DNA from: Zeus faber
Taxonomy: Eukaryota; Chordata; Actinopteri; Zeiformes; Zeidae
Assembly: GCA_960531495.1 (NCBI GenBank)
Contig: OY482849.1
Location: 5,104,265-5,168,264 of the forward strand
Length of the DNA: 64,000 bases
Reading direction: 5' to 3'
The position numbers and the translations under genes are program-made. Below the pieces are notes generated by a model. The model ran no database searches, was not told where the DNA came from, and saw nothing but the letters and a program-made list of their open reading frames with translations. Shown here piece after piece: positions 1-59,900 of the stretch (position 1 is its first letter; each line of letters begins with the position of its first letter).

Positions 1-3000
1 AGCACTGGACTCCAGCACTGCCCCAAGCCGGTCTCCGAACCGGAGGAGCATCTCTACTCCCTGCCACCGAAGGACCGCCATCGGGCACTGCCGATGCTCG
101 GGTGTGGGCATGCTGCTTCTACTGTAGTGTTGGGTCGTTCACAAACGATCCGATTGTCTTGAACGGCTCTTTTGTAGGAACGAAGGGAACCGAGTCTCGC
201 TGGGGGATGAGCCGTTTTTTCTCTCCCAGCTTTTACAGTTTTATGTCGTTGTTCATTTAAGTTGCTGTCTCCTCTACTGTTTATTTCCCAATCACACTGG
301 AAACATGACACGCCCCCCTTTTTTCCCCCGGTGTGTTCGTGACGTGAATGTGACACACCAGAAACAAAAAAAAGAACTGCATTTCTCCTGGCAATGGGAA
401 AGGCGTCAATCGCCTTTTTTTTTAGAAAAATGAAATCGGAGGAAAACTGGGAGCCAATGATGTTAGTGAAAGCCAGTTATCACAAATGTGATATTAGCGA
501 ATCAAGGGTTGCATCCAGCCAGCAAGCTAAGCGTAAACAAACACTCTCAAGCCTTTTTTTCCAAGTTGCCAGGTCCGTGGTTTTCCTGCGGATTTGGGCA
601 ACTTTTCAAATGTTGAAGCGGGTTGTATTGTTTGTCCGCTGGTTGGGGGATGGTTGGGTTTGTCATGGAGACCTGGCAACATCGCCCGTGTAAAGTAAAA
701 TCTTTGCAGCATTGCTACTGAACAAGCACAGGCATGTCCCAGAGAGTGACAACTAGAGCAGCGCGTTGGAGAGCAACGACCACAGCGGTGAAGTCATACA
801 GCAGTGATGCTGCCCCACCTATACCAATACCAGGGACATGTTTACAACAAATGTTTTCTTATGTCAGAGTGAAAGTCGGGTTTTACGACAGTGGTGTAAA
901 ACGGCAGTTGCACTCAGAAACTGTAGGGGCGCCAAATCCCAAATACCAAACATTAACTACAGGGTTGATGCTACTGTAGCTAACAAATCCACATGGTTGA
1001 CTCAAAATATTGGAGTGGATTTTTATTTTCTGAACCTGAATTCTTTGCATTAGTATAATCACCATCATGCATTTGAGAGCGGCAATTTGAGAATGGCTGC
1101 TGTTCCAACACAACCTGTTTTAGGCTCCCTCCATATCATATCAGTATATGTGAACAAATTTGCTCTTATGAAGTTCCAACTGTGAAAAGCTCTGGGAAAC
1201 AGGGAATGTAATATAATGTGTGATCTAAAAAATATATAGATACCCATTATCATTGATCTGTGCTCCTCTGTTACCCCGTCTAACCTCCTCAGGTGTAGTG
1301 GTGTTGGTTTAATACTGTGGATGTATTTTCCTAGCTCCAGCAGGCAGGAAATTGCTTTAGGTTTTCTCTGTTTGCTTAGCTAAGCGTTTGGAGGCTGAAT
1401 GTGTGATGTGGAACTCTTATCAACATGTTGATCTAGGCCTAACCCGCTGGGATTGCTTGGATTTGTACTTTGGACAAATTAATGTTTTTAATTTCCTTGC
1501 AACTGCTAATGTTTTCCGAGCAGGTTGGGGTTTTTTTTGTACACTTCGGCTGCACAATTCATTGCGAAACAAGGATGTTTTTCTTCTCTCCCTTGTCTAG
1601 AATTTCCCCACAGCATGCCACACATTCTGACAATTACAAGATTGTTTAGCTTTACTCAGAGTTGTTACAGCGGCCCCTGTTTCTATACACACACCATATA
1701 CCTCCTTCCATCCCTCCGTCACGCTCTCTCTCTGTCAAAGCAATAAGCCAATAGGCCCTGTTTAAGAGACAAGACCCCTAGTGTGTGGTAGAGGTTGTAC
1801 AGGGTCAATTCTGAACGAGAATGGGGATTTGCTGAAATGTCATTTTCTGCCATTTCCTCTTGGACACAAGCGCAGCAGTCAGGAGATAAAAAAACAATAC
1901 CACATAAGTGGATATAGCTCAAGAAAGAAAAAAAGAAATAACATAGTGTCAAGCAAGATATTCTGACCACATACATGCATTAGGCACTGAGGCCCGTGAA
2001 CACAAAAACCCTTGAAGTTCAAGAGTTGGCTCTGATATAGATCAATCGTGCCCAATCCTATTTTCTGTTTAAAACGGACAGCTATATGTGTGTACATTAA
2101 TCTCAGATTCTGTTCTCTCACTCTCTCTCATCTTGTGAATAGTGCGTCCACGATAATGCGTGTCAGCTCATGCTGTAAATCCTACTGCGCACATGACAGT
2201 AACACGTTGAGCGTTTTCCGTCCATTCATCTCTGGATGAATAAGAATGATGATTTTACATTTCATATCTCTGGATCTGGGTATATACAATTGATACAGAT
2301 TGATAGGATTGATGCTGAATTTGTTTTGTGGCCCATCAAAAGCACATCAAAGTAAGGCCTGCACCCTTTTAAGGAAAGTGGCTGCGGAGAGTAAGCGTAT
2401 CGGAAGGAAAACTAATCCTGGCAAGTAAATATTCCTCTTACGCTCTCCAGACATTTTGCGTGTGTGGCTACTGCGCAAGTGTGTCTGATCCCTGCTAATG
2501 TCATCAGTCATCAGTGTCTCGAGTTGTGCCATTTCCCCACGGATCAGGCTGTGGCCTTTGATGTGAAGGCCTTGAAAGGCCCGCCGGTTTGTTGGGTACA
2601 CACACAAAACACGCACTCGTCATACATACATACACTCGCACACAAAAACACCAGTGTCCGTGCTGATAGAAAGTGGCCCAGTTTTTAAGTGTTTTTTTTT
2701 TTGCTTTTATTCTCTGTCTTGCAACTTATTGCCATTTGCCTCGATCGAACAGAACAACTGCAGGAGTAGTAACAATATCATCCAAGACTCTCCCTCTGTA
2801 GTCTCTCACTCTTTGGCCTCACACAGCACTTTAAAAAAGGGTTCAATTATATCTATACCCGTTTCCTCAGAAATATTTAATTGAAACCTGTTTCATAGCC
2901 ATATTCGACAGCTCTTGTGTCTACATTTTGCATGTGGTTTGATCCAGTAACGCAATGTTTCATGGTTTGAATTTTCTTTCTTGTGGTTTATTCATTTGAC

Positions 3001-4866
3001 CACATTCATCAATTTACTTTTCTGTGTACACCTGATCACCAAGGTTGGTTAGGTCTTAATCGGTGGACCTGGATCCGATCTCATCTGGATCCCAAAACAA
3101 AGTTCAGGGAATGTAATACGGCTGTACAGTTGACCTTGTTGCAACTCATATTTGGACACCAGTATCGCTCCACTATGGACAATAATAATGGTCAATAATC
3201 TGTGTCCCTCTCATTGAAAAGGACAAATACACATATATAAAGAATCTCCAAGCTTGGAAAGCCTGCATTGAACGCAGACTGTGACAGGGGCAATTACACA
3301 AAAACTTCCATTCAATTTCCCCATACTGTAAGTCTATATTTGGGCATGATGATGTCAGGGGCGGAAATTAGGGGGGGGAATAGACGGGTCACCCTTCCTG
3401 GGAAAAACAGAGAGTTGTCCCCCTCAATATATCATTGTAAATGTAATTATATAAATTAAAATAATATAATTATATGCTTTGAAAGCAAAACAATGCGTTT
3501 TTAAGTTTTGAAAGATTGCGTCCACCTCCATAAGCCTCACAGCGGTTTGGTCCACTGCCTTCCCGAAAACCCCACACACACCACAGTGTCTGTGGAGCAA
3601 TCTCTGGAAGTGGTGGTTGACCTCCAGCTACTTTGCAAGGTTACCTTAAAACAAAGGATTTGTCAGACATGTTTCTTTGCTTCTACCACTCAGTAGAATA
3701 AAACACATTTATAATTGTCTGGAACAGATTGCATTTTGTTCCCTTCATTACCTTGTGGTTAAATCTTGTGCATCAACGGGGCTGCCATATTGGTGCGGGG
3801 CAGCCATCTCTCCTAATGCATGTATGTTTAAAAAATCAGGGAATGGCTTCGAATCGCAATTTTTTTTCTGGAGGACAACCTCATTACCCCCGTTTTATTG
3901 TGTTCCCCCCCACTTCTCAAACCAAAGTTATGCCCTTAGATGATGTCATATCTGATGATGTGTCTTATGAGGCCTATACGACACTACCGTACTACCAACT
4001 TGGCAACTGGAAGAACCATATATTTGGGTTTGGCACCCATTAAAAGGTTCCACTTTCTACCTTGGTTCTGGATTCAGAAGTAAATACAGACGAGTTTAAA
4101 ATAACTGTATAGAGTAGGTACCCTGTCCATCTCCAATTTTCTCTCTTCCACTCTTTATGTCTCTGCCCTCTCTAGTTATTGTGATACGTTTTGCCGTGAT
4201 TCAGTTTCTTATCTGAGAGTGAGATTTGGCAGCGCTGTCATCACTTAACTTCCGTCACAGGGACAATCTTGCCCATGTCTATTTCCAGAAACTGACTTAC
4301 AGTAATATCGACCGCCATTGACAGAAGTGGGTGACGGTGAGAGGGAACCATGGAAATATGCTGACCAACGACACACGTTCTTTAAATACCCTCATGAGAC
4401 ATCTGTTTTATTGTAGAGTCCAGCCCAAATCACTGTATTATTATTTTGCTGTATGAGGCACAGCCACTTTTGCTTATTTCCAGGCAGGTTTCAGCGAAGG
4501 TTGTTCTAGTTTCACAGTGGTATAACTTATAACTAAAACTAGTGGAGGTGCCAATTTTGTTTTCTCTCTACTGTCACTATCACCCCGAATAATCCCCAAC
4601 TTTCCCCAATTCTGTCCAACATTCCTATATCAGATCAAAGTTTTTAACATGTCCTTCGGCCTGATCCAAATAGATTTTCTGAATTTGTGCAGTCAACCCA
4701 ACTCATTTTTCGGCCTGTTCAGCTTCACAAAGTTGAACGTATTTTCATTCAAATACTTGGGTGCTGGTTACTGTACTGGTTTACTTTCAAAACGTTGATT
4801 CTTCTCATAGTGACCGTTCTCCACCCTCACATCTTTACCGTTGTTGTCTTTTTCGCCACTCCGCAG
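1..4866 (+). other. itga5 intron 1 or upstream sequence
   Basis: No integrin exon 1 (signal peptide, FGFSV-type sequence) was found here, so this stretch is probably intron 1. Apart from the dispersed repeat near the left edge it is AT-rich single-copy-looking sequence with only short homopolymers and no credible gene. Confidence 0.5.
60..415. repeat. dispersed repeat copy 1 (TCGTTCA family)
   Basis: The block shares many ordered stretches with 7412-7660: CCGAAGGAC, TTCTACTGTAGTGTTG, GTCGTTCA, ATCCGATT, CCCAATCACAC and ATTTCTCCTGGCAATGG. It is an unclassified interspersed element, since neither end shows a clear duplication or terminal repeat. Confidence 0.6.
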
Positions 4867-51050
<46,184 letters not shown>

Positions 51051-51645
51051 GCTCAAAACTGCAGCTGTTCCACAGGGAAACTGGAAAGTCGTTCCCCATT
51101 TCCAACAACGGGACAGCTTGTTTTTTTCATGAAAAAGGAGGCAACCCATTAAATGAAGGGACAATTATGGGTCTGGCTACCACTGGAATATTTGATATCT
51201 AGCACTGCACTACAATGCCAAAGAAATGTGTTCAGGGGCCAGGTATCTACAGGTACAACTTAGGTGCTGTTTGTTTTGTTTGTTTTACATCCACAAAGTG
51301 AGAGAAGGATTTTGGAGCCAATATTCCAGATTCCCCTCCCCTGTACCGAATCAGCTTCAATCCCAGTTTAAGGACGTTTCTGGAATGTTTGCTTTTTCTG
51401 ATTAATCTCTACACCACACGTTATTTATGTACAACGCCGCTTCCTTTTGATTGTTGGCAATGTTGTCCCGGTATCTTTTCTGCAGGAAAATCTAGATGAA
51501 AATACAATATTTAACTTGAATTTATTCCTCTCCCATATTGGGAGGTTATTTTTGTTTATGGTGTAATGTGTGTATGTATTGTATTCATGGCATTGCGTCC
51601 CACAGCCCTTGTGACCCAAAATAAATCCTAATTTTATACACTCAG
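51051..51645 (+). other. itga5: itga5 3' UTR with polyadenylation signal
   Basis: Sequence after the stop has no further coding signal. An AATAAA hexamer at 51620-51625 is the first well-placed polyadenylation signal. The cleavage site some 15-25 bp later is inferred. Confidence 0.65.
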
Positions 51646-53105
51646 CTGAAATGTCATTAATGCACCAGTAATCACACAGTAAATATACTACTATACTACG
51701 CCACATTATACATTGTAGTGGAGATCATGAGAATTGATTCTGTATTTAGAAGCCCTTGCCCTTAGTTTATAGCTGCACTGTGTAACTTTGGAATGGATGG
51801 TACCTATTAATTCAATCGAAACTTGTAAACAGGAAACCCCACACATCAAGTTTCTTGGGGGGTGGGAAATTGTGAAATACTGTAGGCCTAGTCCTAGCTG
51901 TGCACGGGAAGTGGTGTCTCGTCAGGAAGTCGTACATGGTCTCTGTGATTGCCCTTATTATTTTCGTGAGCTAAATTTCACGAATGGATTCCTCATTAAT
52001 TTGTACTGGACCCTTTCAGCGTCACTGAAGCATCTTGGCAGGATGTGGGAGGTAAAATCAAGAGGCAAGTTCAAGTTCGAGAGATTATTTGTCACATACA
52101 TATACATACGGTCATGAGATAGTATTCAGCACATAGTGGCCACTTTTATTATATATCATCTCTTTTACTTACAAAGGCCTACAAGCTGTTTAGGTTCACA
52201 TTATCGAACTACAACTACACATTTTTTTTAAACCTTTCTAAACTTTAATAATGGAAACAACTAGATCGCTACTACCCCCGTCTGGTCAGTGATGGCACTG
52301 CAAGTATCTTTCACATAGAGATTTTGGTTTTTACGTAGTACAGTTGAAGATTCTTCTACAGTTGAAGATTCATTCTTCAACCTCAAACCCTCAGGAGGCT
52401 GAGGGTTTGAGGTTGATGCTTTGACGACCCAATATGTATTTTGAGTTGACCTTTTCTTAGTAAATGGGATGATCTCACATTCACAAAAGTGGTAAATTTC
52501 ATATTTTTTGGGCCTACTGTGTAGTGCCTTCTTGTGCCTGCCCTATCAAAAATAACTGTAGTTTGTGTTTCATTTTCTATTAGTTTATTGTCATTAATGG
52601 TATCTCTTTTAATGTACGTATATATCCTGAATACTGAATGAACATATAATTTCCCCTGAGAGGGTAAATACGTGCATTGCTGGATGCATGTAATGGTTGG
52701 ATGGTGGACAAAATCCAGGAAGGAGATTGATCACTCATAGTATTAGTAGCCAATTCAATAAACCTAGTCCAAAACTGTTTTCAAAGAACTAGGAAATCAA
52801 GTTGAATTTATTGAAAGTACATTATAATACATGTGATTCAACACACTTAAAAAATAAAAGGAGATAAGGATAAAAAAATATTTTCAAGAGAACTGAAACA
52901 AAATAAATTGTGAGAACAGTTAAAGCTAAGTTACAAATAACACAACCAAATAGTGAGAACATATACAAAAAAATCCCAAAGGTTGTTGTACCAGACCGAC
53001 ACAAAGACAGACTCTGTACAACAAAAACTGTGCTCTTGTCATCCTACAGGTCGTCCACAGGACAGAGTTATTGCAGCTGTTCTTGATGATTTAAGAATTA
53101 ATAAA
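51646..53105. other. intergenic sequence after itga5
   Basis: No gene seen. A reversed LINE 3' tail lies at 52063-52125. Confidence 0.55.
52063..52125 (-). mobile_element. L2/CR1-group LINE 3' tail fragment
   Basis: CAAGTTCAAGTTCGAGAG followed by ATTATTTGTCACATACATAT matches the reversed 3' end of the LINE at 56969-60470. Confidence 0.6.
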
Positions 53106-53191
53106 GAGTTGCATTGCAGGTTGAGAACTTGAACTCCATTTGCAGACTGTCCTAGATGCAATAGCATACAAATACTGTGTTGTATGCCCAG
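53106..53191. repeat. dispersed repeat copy, cut by LTR insertion
   Basis: Second copy of the repeat at 39330-39425. It ends exactly where the LTR begins, so it dates the retroviral insertion as later. Confidence 0.6.
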
Positions 53192-53660
53192 TGTAGTTTC
53201 TTGATGAATTTGATGTGTTGATAAAGAAGGAGTGACCGCTGACGCTGACTTGAGTAAAATAATAGGTTGATTACAAAAGAACAGCATCAGACCAGACTTG
53301 CCTAGGACGTCCAGGAGAGAACCAAGCCGGATGGATTCTCTGTCGAATAGAACTCGGGCAGGTGCTTTTATGCTTAACCAGAGACAACGTTGACCATCTG
53401 ATTCCCCAAAATAGGTCACCGTTCACATTTCACCTCCCTTATCACCGGGACCCCTGACAATGGGCTCTCTCTTTCTCTTGAGAACCCTGGCACCGTCTGT
53501 TAATAATTAACTTATACAATGAGTACTGTCTTGGGACGCCATACATCCTAAGACACCTCACCAGCATACTGTCAGCATTATTACGGCTGAGGGTATGATG
53601 TTGTGGCGCCACGGGCACCAGGCACGGACTGCAGGCCCGGAGCCAAGTCCTGCTGTTACA
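53192..53660 (-). repeat. left (3') LTR of retrovirus-like fossil
   Basis: Begins TGTAGTTTCTTGATG and ends CTGCTGTTACA on the + strand, so the element reads TGTAACAG...ACTACA in its own orientation. It matches the right LTR block by block. Confidence 0.75.
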
Positions 53661-54385
53661 TATACGTAAATGCATACCTTCAGAACCTCAGAAATAAATC
53701 AAAAATGTTGTCCAAAGTCAGGCTGGTCGACCCATCCGACCTTACAGTGAACTTTTCCCTGCCTATCATCAATGTCCCTCAAAACCCCGCAGAAAAAGAA
53801 AACACCTGAGGTCCCAATATATTCATTTCACCCTGTTACAGAAAACTTCAAAGAAAACAATACTAAATCAAAGTAATATGTCTTGCTAAAAACATCTACT
53901 GTAGAGCACAGACTTCCCATCCATAATACAGGTTACATTGTAATAAACAAACTCCAATATTATAAAAAACCTGCATAACACATATGTATGTATTGAACTG
54001 TTGCTGTTTAACATCATCAATCTTCAATGCTATTTCACTCGACACTCCTGATCATTATGTCCTCATTCAGGGTGCGTCGTCCGTTTTCATCCTCCATTTT
54101 TGAATGTCCATGTTTGAGTGTTCAAGTCCATTAGGCTGTTAGGATCTCTTGACACAGCCACCCTCTGACTGGTTCTGAAAGAAAAATTCACCCGCCGTAT
54201 CTTGCACACAAATCAAATACAGTATAATAATTTCACTTTTGCATTACATTTCAACATCATTCCAATATATGATTAACATTTTCCTTTCCCCCCCTTTGTC
54301 CATGCATTCTTCCAGTTAAAAATAGATTTGAGTATATGACAGAATTAAATATTCAGAATAGATATTTCTCTACTAGTGTAAGCTC

Positions 54386-54790
54386 TTAACTACACAGCAT
54401 GCTGACAGATTTTAACAATGCGATTTTCAGCACACCATTCATTTCACAAACACTTTGGCTTTGCAGATGATAAACAGCTCCTAGACATTGTTTAATTCCC
54501 AATTTTTGCAGAATTAATTTTACTGTTTTATTCACAAACTCTTTCCCATTATCTGAGGATATGTGATCTGGAAGTCCCCACCTGCTTATGACCTCACGAC
54601 ACAAGAACTTGGCAACTGACTGAGCATCTTTACGCTTTGTTGGACATGCTTCAGTCCCCCGTGAAAATCTATCCACGACGACTAACATGTATCTTTTACC
54701 TCCTATTGGTCTTATCACGTCAACAAAATCCACAAACAACTCACGCATGGGACCTGTCAGAGTTGGAATGTGACCGGGTGGAATCTTCAA
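54386..54790 (-). pseudogene. retroviral integrase fossil
   Basis: The frame carries typical retroviral integrase core signatures: LFVDFVDVIRPIGG, YMLVVVDRFSR, FLCREVISRWGLPDHISSDN and GKEFVNK. The style is that of fish retrovirus-like (gamma/epsilon-type) elements; a Gypsy-type element is the alternative. Broken fossil. Confidence 0.8.
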
Positions 54791-56650
54791 TCAAATCAAT
54801 AATACTCCATTAATTAGGCGAATGCCTTGAGTAGTCAGTCTGTTGCAAAGTCTCTTACTAACTAATTGCAAACGCAATATAAGAAAAATAACTACTGTAA
54901 GCCTATGCAGGTTATAACTAGATGTACACACATTCAGGTAAATGCAGGTGTCTATTGAAAAGAGTTTGTGAATAAACTGCACTGGCCTGATTCACGGGAT
55001 TCAGAATTTCTATGCGTTGTCATCCGCAAGCTCCCGGTGTCTGTGAAGAACTGCCAGATGTCTTGTCATCTGCTCCTTGGATGATCCAATTCAGACACAT
55101 TGTGGCACATTGTGGAACAGCCCAGCCTAATGCAGCCACGCACAGTCATAAATCAAAGCTGGTTCCTTTCACTCAGCAGCCGAAACACAAAACCTCTTCT
55201 CTTGAATCAAAAACCCAGCTTTTCCTTCTATTTAATGTGTACATGCATGTGTAGGCAGACTGTTTCTGGTGACTCTAGTACTTCTCTCAAGAAGGCTCAT
55301 TTTGTTATCAAATATATAAAGTCCTGTGAAGATTCATATCCTTTATCAAATGTACAAAACGTCCTTGAAGGAAAAATGCTCATATATATTTATCAAACGT
55401 CCTTAAAGAAAGGCTCATATATATTTATCAAATGTCCTTAAATCTTTATTATCAACTTTACAAAGTCCGTAAACAGGTTCATATAAATTTATCACTAAAG
55501 GGCCAAGAAATTTTTTTTTATGTCTTATTTAACTGCTCACCACATACGTATGTATTCCTATTTAATAACCCATGTATTCTATATATCATTTATACATATA
55601 CACAAACAATACACAAAACTCTTCACACCTCTTTAGCCGCGGCACACTCACACACACATACAGGCACACTCACACACCAAAAGGAAAAAGACATCGGATT
55701 ATCCAAAAACTTCAACAGTGCTTAACTTTATACTTTAATGTCGACTCAAGTATACTTTTCTAATTTCATCAAGATTTTCACTTTGGCCAGACTTTTAAAT
55801 TTTCACTTTGGCCAAACTTTTAACAAATTATCTTTTTAATCAGATTCTTTCAGCATGCATGTTCAATTTTCACTCATTCTCCTAGGTTGGTTCAGCCCTG
55901 CTTTTCCCCATTTTTTTCTCAAACTTTATTTTTCATCTTTTAAGCCTCTAACTTGTAACTCTTTTTACTTCACTTTTCATCTTTTTCATCTTACTTTTAG
56001 GCTTTTAACTTTTATCTCTTTTTGACTTTACTTTCATCTTTTTCATCTTCATTCATATCATTTTATATTTAGCCAATTCCCCTGGCCAGGGTTATTTCCT
56101 TTTGTTTTTCCTACCTAGATTTGACTATATTATATTTTCATTTGGCCAACTTTCACACAGCATTTTATGTACACGTCTTACTGTTTAACGAGATACGGGC
56201 CCTGTCTTCAATAATCTTGCATGATTATTTAAATAACTTTTGGCTACTCGTTCTGCCATTCTACAATTCATTTTTAACTTTAACTTTCTCTACATCTTTT
56301 AACCTTTCACTTTTACTTTTAACTTCATCTTTTATTTCCCTCGTCTCTATTCTCTATTTCAACTTAATTCTCTTTTTCTTCATTTATTATTCTTATTCCC
56401 TTTATTTATGTCTTTTACAACTTAATAAACCCCAATTTAGATGGAAACTCACTTCACACATCAACACATCATCTCCATCTCCGCACAATCTACTCTTGTC
56501 AGTGCAGCCTATCTGCACAAAACACTACCGCTTCAAGAACCACACACAGCTCAATTTTGTGAGGAAACACTCACCCTGAGATGTGGTATTTCGCTGGAGC
56601 AGGCAGCATCGACAGGTGAGGACCAACAGATCCTGTTTGTGACGCCACTT
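54791..56650 (-). other. degraded interior of retrovirus-like fossil
   Basis: T-rich on the + strand, with no protein domain I can recognise. The position between integrase and right LTR implies gag-pol remains; this is inference from layout. Confidence 0.45.
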
Positions 56651-56968
56651 TGTAGTTTCTTGATGAATTTGATGTGTTGATGAAGAAGAAGTGACCGCTG
56701 ACGCTCACTTGAGTAAAATAATCCTAGGACGTCCAGGAGAGAACCGAGCCGGATGGATTCTCTGTTGAATGAAACTCGGGCGGGTGCTTTTATGCTTAAC
56801 CAGAGACAACGTTGACCATCTGATTCCCCAAAATAGGTCACCGTTCACATTTCACCTCCCTTATCACCGGGACCCCTGACAATGGGCTCTCTCTTTCTCT
56901 TGAGAACCCTGGCACCGTCTGTTAATAATTAACTTATACAATGGGTACTGTCTTGGGACGCCATACAT
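56651..56968 (-). repeat. right (5') LTR, outer part beyond LINE
   Basis: Starts TGTAGTTTCTTGATG as in the left LTR and runs collinear with it to GACGCCATACAT, where the LINE is inserted. The LTR resumes at about 60471 with ACCTCACCAGCATACTG. Confidence 0.8.
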
Positions 56969-59900
56969 TCCAAGATTCAAGATTCAAGATTCAAGATTTT
57001 TATTTGTCACATACATATACATACTTCCATACATATATGCAGTGAAATGTAATGCAACGCACCCGGTGATAGCACACAAGAAGTCCTAGGAAAAAGTACA
57101 AAAATAAAATAAAATAAAAAGTAGAAAATTCCTTTCTAATAGACCGACTAACTGACTCCTAAAACGTAATACAGTAAGTGGAATACTTATAGAATAAGAT
57201 AAAAAATATATAGAATAAAATACAATAAAAAATAAATTGAAATAAAATGGAATAGGTTGAAGGAATATGGCTATGTATATACAGATATGTGCATTTAAAG
57301 TGGCATGTGAATTAAAGTGGCATGTGAATGTGAATAGTGTGAGGTAGTGTTTGGGATAATACAGCACAGTATACAACAGTACGGCGCAGCAATACGGCAT
57401 CACGAACAACCCTGAACAGTGATACAGTATGCGGTACAGTATGCTACATACAGTACAGTAGGTAGTGGAGCCTAGTGCATGGCTCAGTTAGGACCCCTGG
57501 TGAGGTCAGCATTGACAGTTCTGATGGCTTGAGGGAAGAAACTCCGTCTCAGTCTCTCTGTTCTCGCTGCGTGACTGCGGAGGCGCTTGCCTGACCGCAG
57601 CAGCTGAAACAGTCCGTTGTTGGGGTGATGAGGATCCTTCATGATCCTACGGGCTCTGCTACTACACCTCCTGGTGTATAACTCCTGCAAGGGGGGGAGG
57701 GTAGTTCCAGTGGTACGTTCAGCTGAACGCACCACCCTCTGCAGGGCCCGCTTGTCCTGGGCAGTACAGTTCCCAAACCAGGCAGTGATGTTGCCTGTCA
57801 GGATGCTCTCCACTGCTCCAGAGTAGAAGGACTTGAGGATCCTCACCGAGACCCGGAATTTCCTCAGCTGCCTGAGGTGGTAGAGACGCTGCCTCGCCTT
57901 TCTCACCAGAGTGTCTGTGTGAACAGTCCATGTTAAGTCCTCTGTGATGTGGACTCCCAGATATCTGAAGCTGCTCACCCTATCGACAGAAGTCCCATTA
58001 ATCCACAACGGCGCGTGCGTCCTCGATTGTGATCCACGCCTAAAGTCCACAATCAGCTCCTTGGTTTTGCTGACGTTCAGGTGGAGGCTGTTGTCCTGGC
58101 ACCAGAATGACAGGTCAGCCACCTCCTCATATTAGGCCTTCTCATCGCAGTCGGTGATCAGGCCCACGACCACGGTGTCGTCAGCAAACTTGATGATGGT
58201 GTTGGAGCTGGACCTGGCCACACAGTCGTGTGTGTACAGGGAGTACAGTAGGGGGCTGAGGACGCAACCCTGGGGGGATCCTGTATTCAGGGTGAGGGAG
58301 CTTGACATGTACTTCCCCACCTTGACCACCTGGGGGCGGCCTGTGAGGAAGTCCAGGATCCAGGTGCACAGCGGACCATTCAATCCTAGCTCCAACAACT
58401 TGACAGCCAGTCTGGTGGGGACTATGGTGTTGAAAGCTGAACTATAATCAATGAACAGCATTCTCACATAGGCCCCCTTCTGGCCATCCAGGTGCGTGAG
58501 CGTGGTGTGCAGTACCTGGGAGACCGCGTCATCCGTGGATCTGTTCTGCCGGTACGCGAACTGCAACGGGTCCAAGGTGCGGGGGAGGGAGGCGCAGATG
58601 TAATCCTTAATCAGCCTCTCGAAACACTTCATGACCACCGAGGTGAGGGCCACCGGACGGTAGTCATTCAGGCAGGTTGGAGAGGCGATCTTCGGGACAG
58701 GAACGACGGTGGACCTCTTGAAGCAGGACGGGACCACTGATTCAGCCAGGGAGATGTTGAATATTGTGGTGAACACCGGAGCTAGCTGGTTAGCACAGGT
58801 CTTCAGTACTCGTCCAGATATGCCGTCTGGGCCCGCAGCTTTCCTGGTGTTCACCCGCATCAAAGCCCTCCTGACCTCGTGCACGGACACTGAGAGTGCG
58901 CGCTCGTCCCCAGTGGTGTAACTCCAATTAGCCGGCGAGCTTGCGGTGCTGCTGCCAGACTCGAACCGCGCATAAAAGGAGTTCAGTTGGTTGGCCAGGG
59001 AGGCGTCCACACTCGTGGCTGGGGAGGAGCTGCTCTTGTAGTTAGTTATTGTTCGCAGCCCCTCCCACAAGCGTCTTGTGTCCCCCCGCTCCATCTGCAG
59101 CTCCACGGTGTCTCTGTACGTCCGTTTAGCGTCCCTCACCGCCCTCCGCAGATTGTACGACGCCGCTTTGTAATTGTCCATGTTACCAGATACAAGTCCG
59201 TCGTTGTAAGCGGCCGTGCGCGCATTCAGAGCGCAGCGGATGGATTTATCAACCCATGGTTTCTGGTTTGGAAATATCCGAACTTTCACCGTGGGAACGA
59301 TTTCATCCGCGAGCGTAGTTACAAAACTTACTACAACCTCCGTAAACTCGCTGACGTCACTTGAACTCGCTTGGAACACGTCCCAGTCTACGTCAGTCAG
59401 AGCGTCCTGAAGCGCAGCCTCTGATTGGTCCGTCCACCGCTTCACTTCCCTCGTCATCACCAGATCCCGCGCGATCAGAGGCCTGTAAACAGGAAGCAGC
59501 GAGATCGCGGCGTGATCTGATTTCCCGAAAGCAGGGAGCGACACGGGCTTGTATCCGTTCTTGTAAGGAGTGTAACAATGGTCCAGAGTTCCGTCTCCCC
59601 TGGTGGCACACGTGATGTGTTGGTGGAAATTCGGCAGAACTTTTTTCAGGTTGGCCCTGTTAAAGTCCCCAGTCACCACCACAGCCGCGTCGTACAGCAC
59701 ATCGTACAGAACCGACAGAGCTGCGTCGGTGTCCGCTTGCGGTGGGATATAAACGGCTGTAATGATGACCGTGCTGAATTCCCGGGGGAGATAAAATGGA
59801 CGGCATAGTATGGTCAGCTGTTCCAGGTTCGGCGAGCAGGAGTGGGAGAGGAATTTGGTGTTGTTGGCGTTACACCAGCGGTTGTTTACCATTAGGCAGA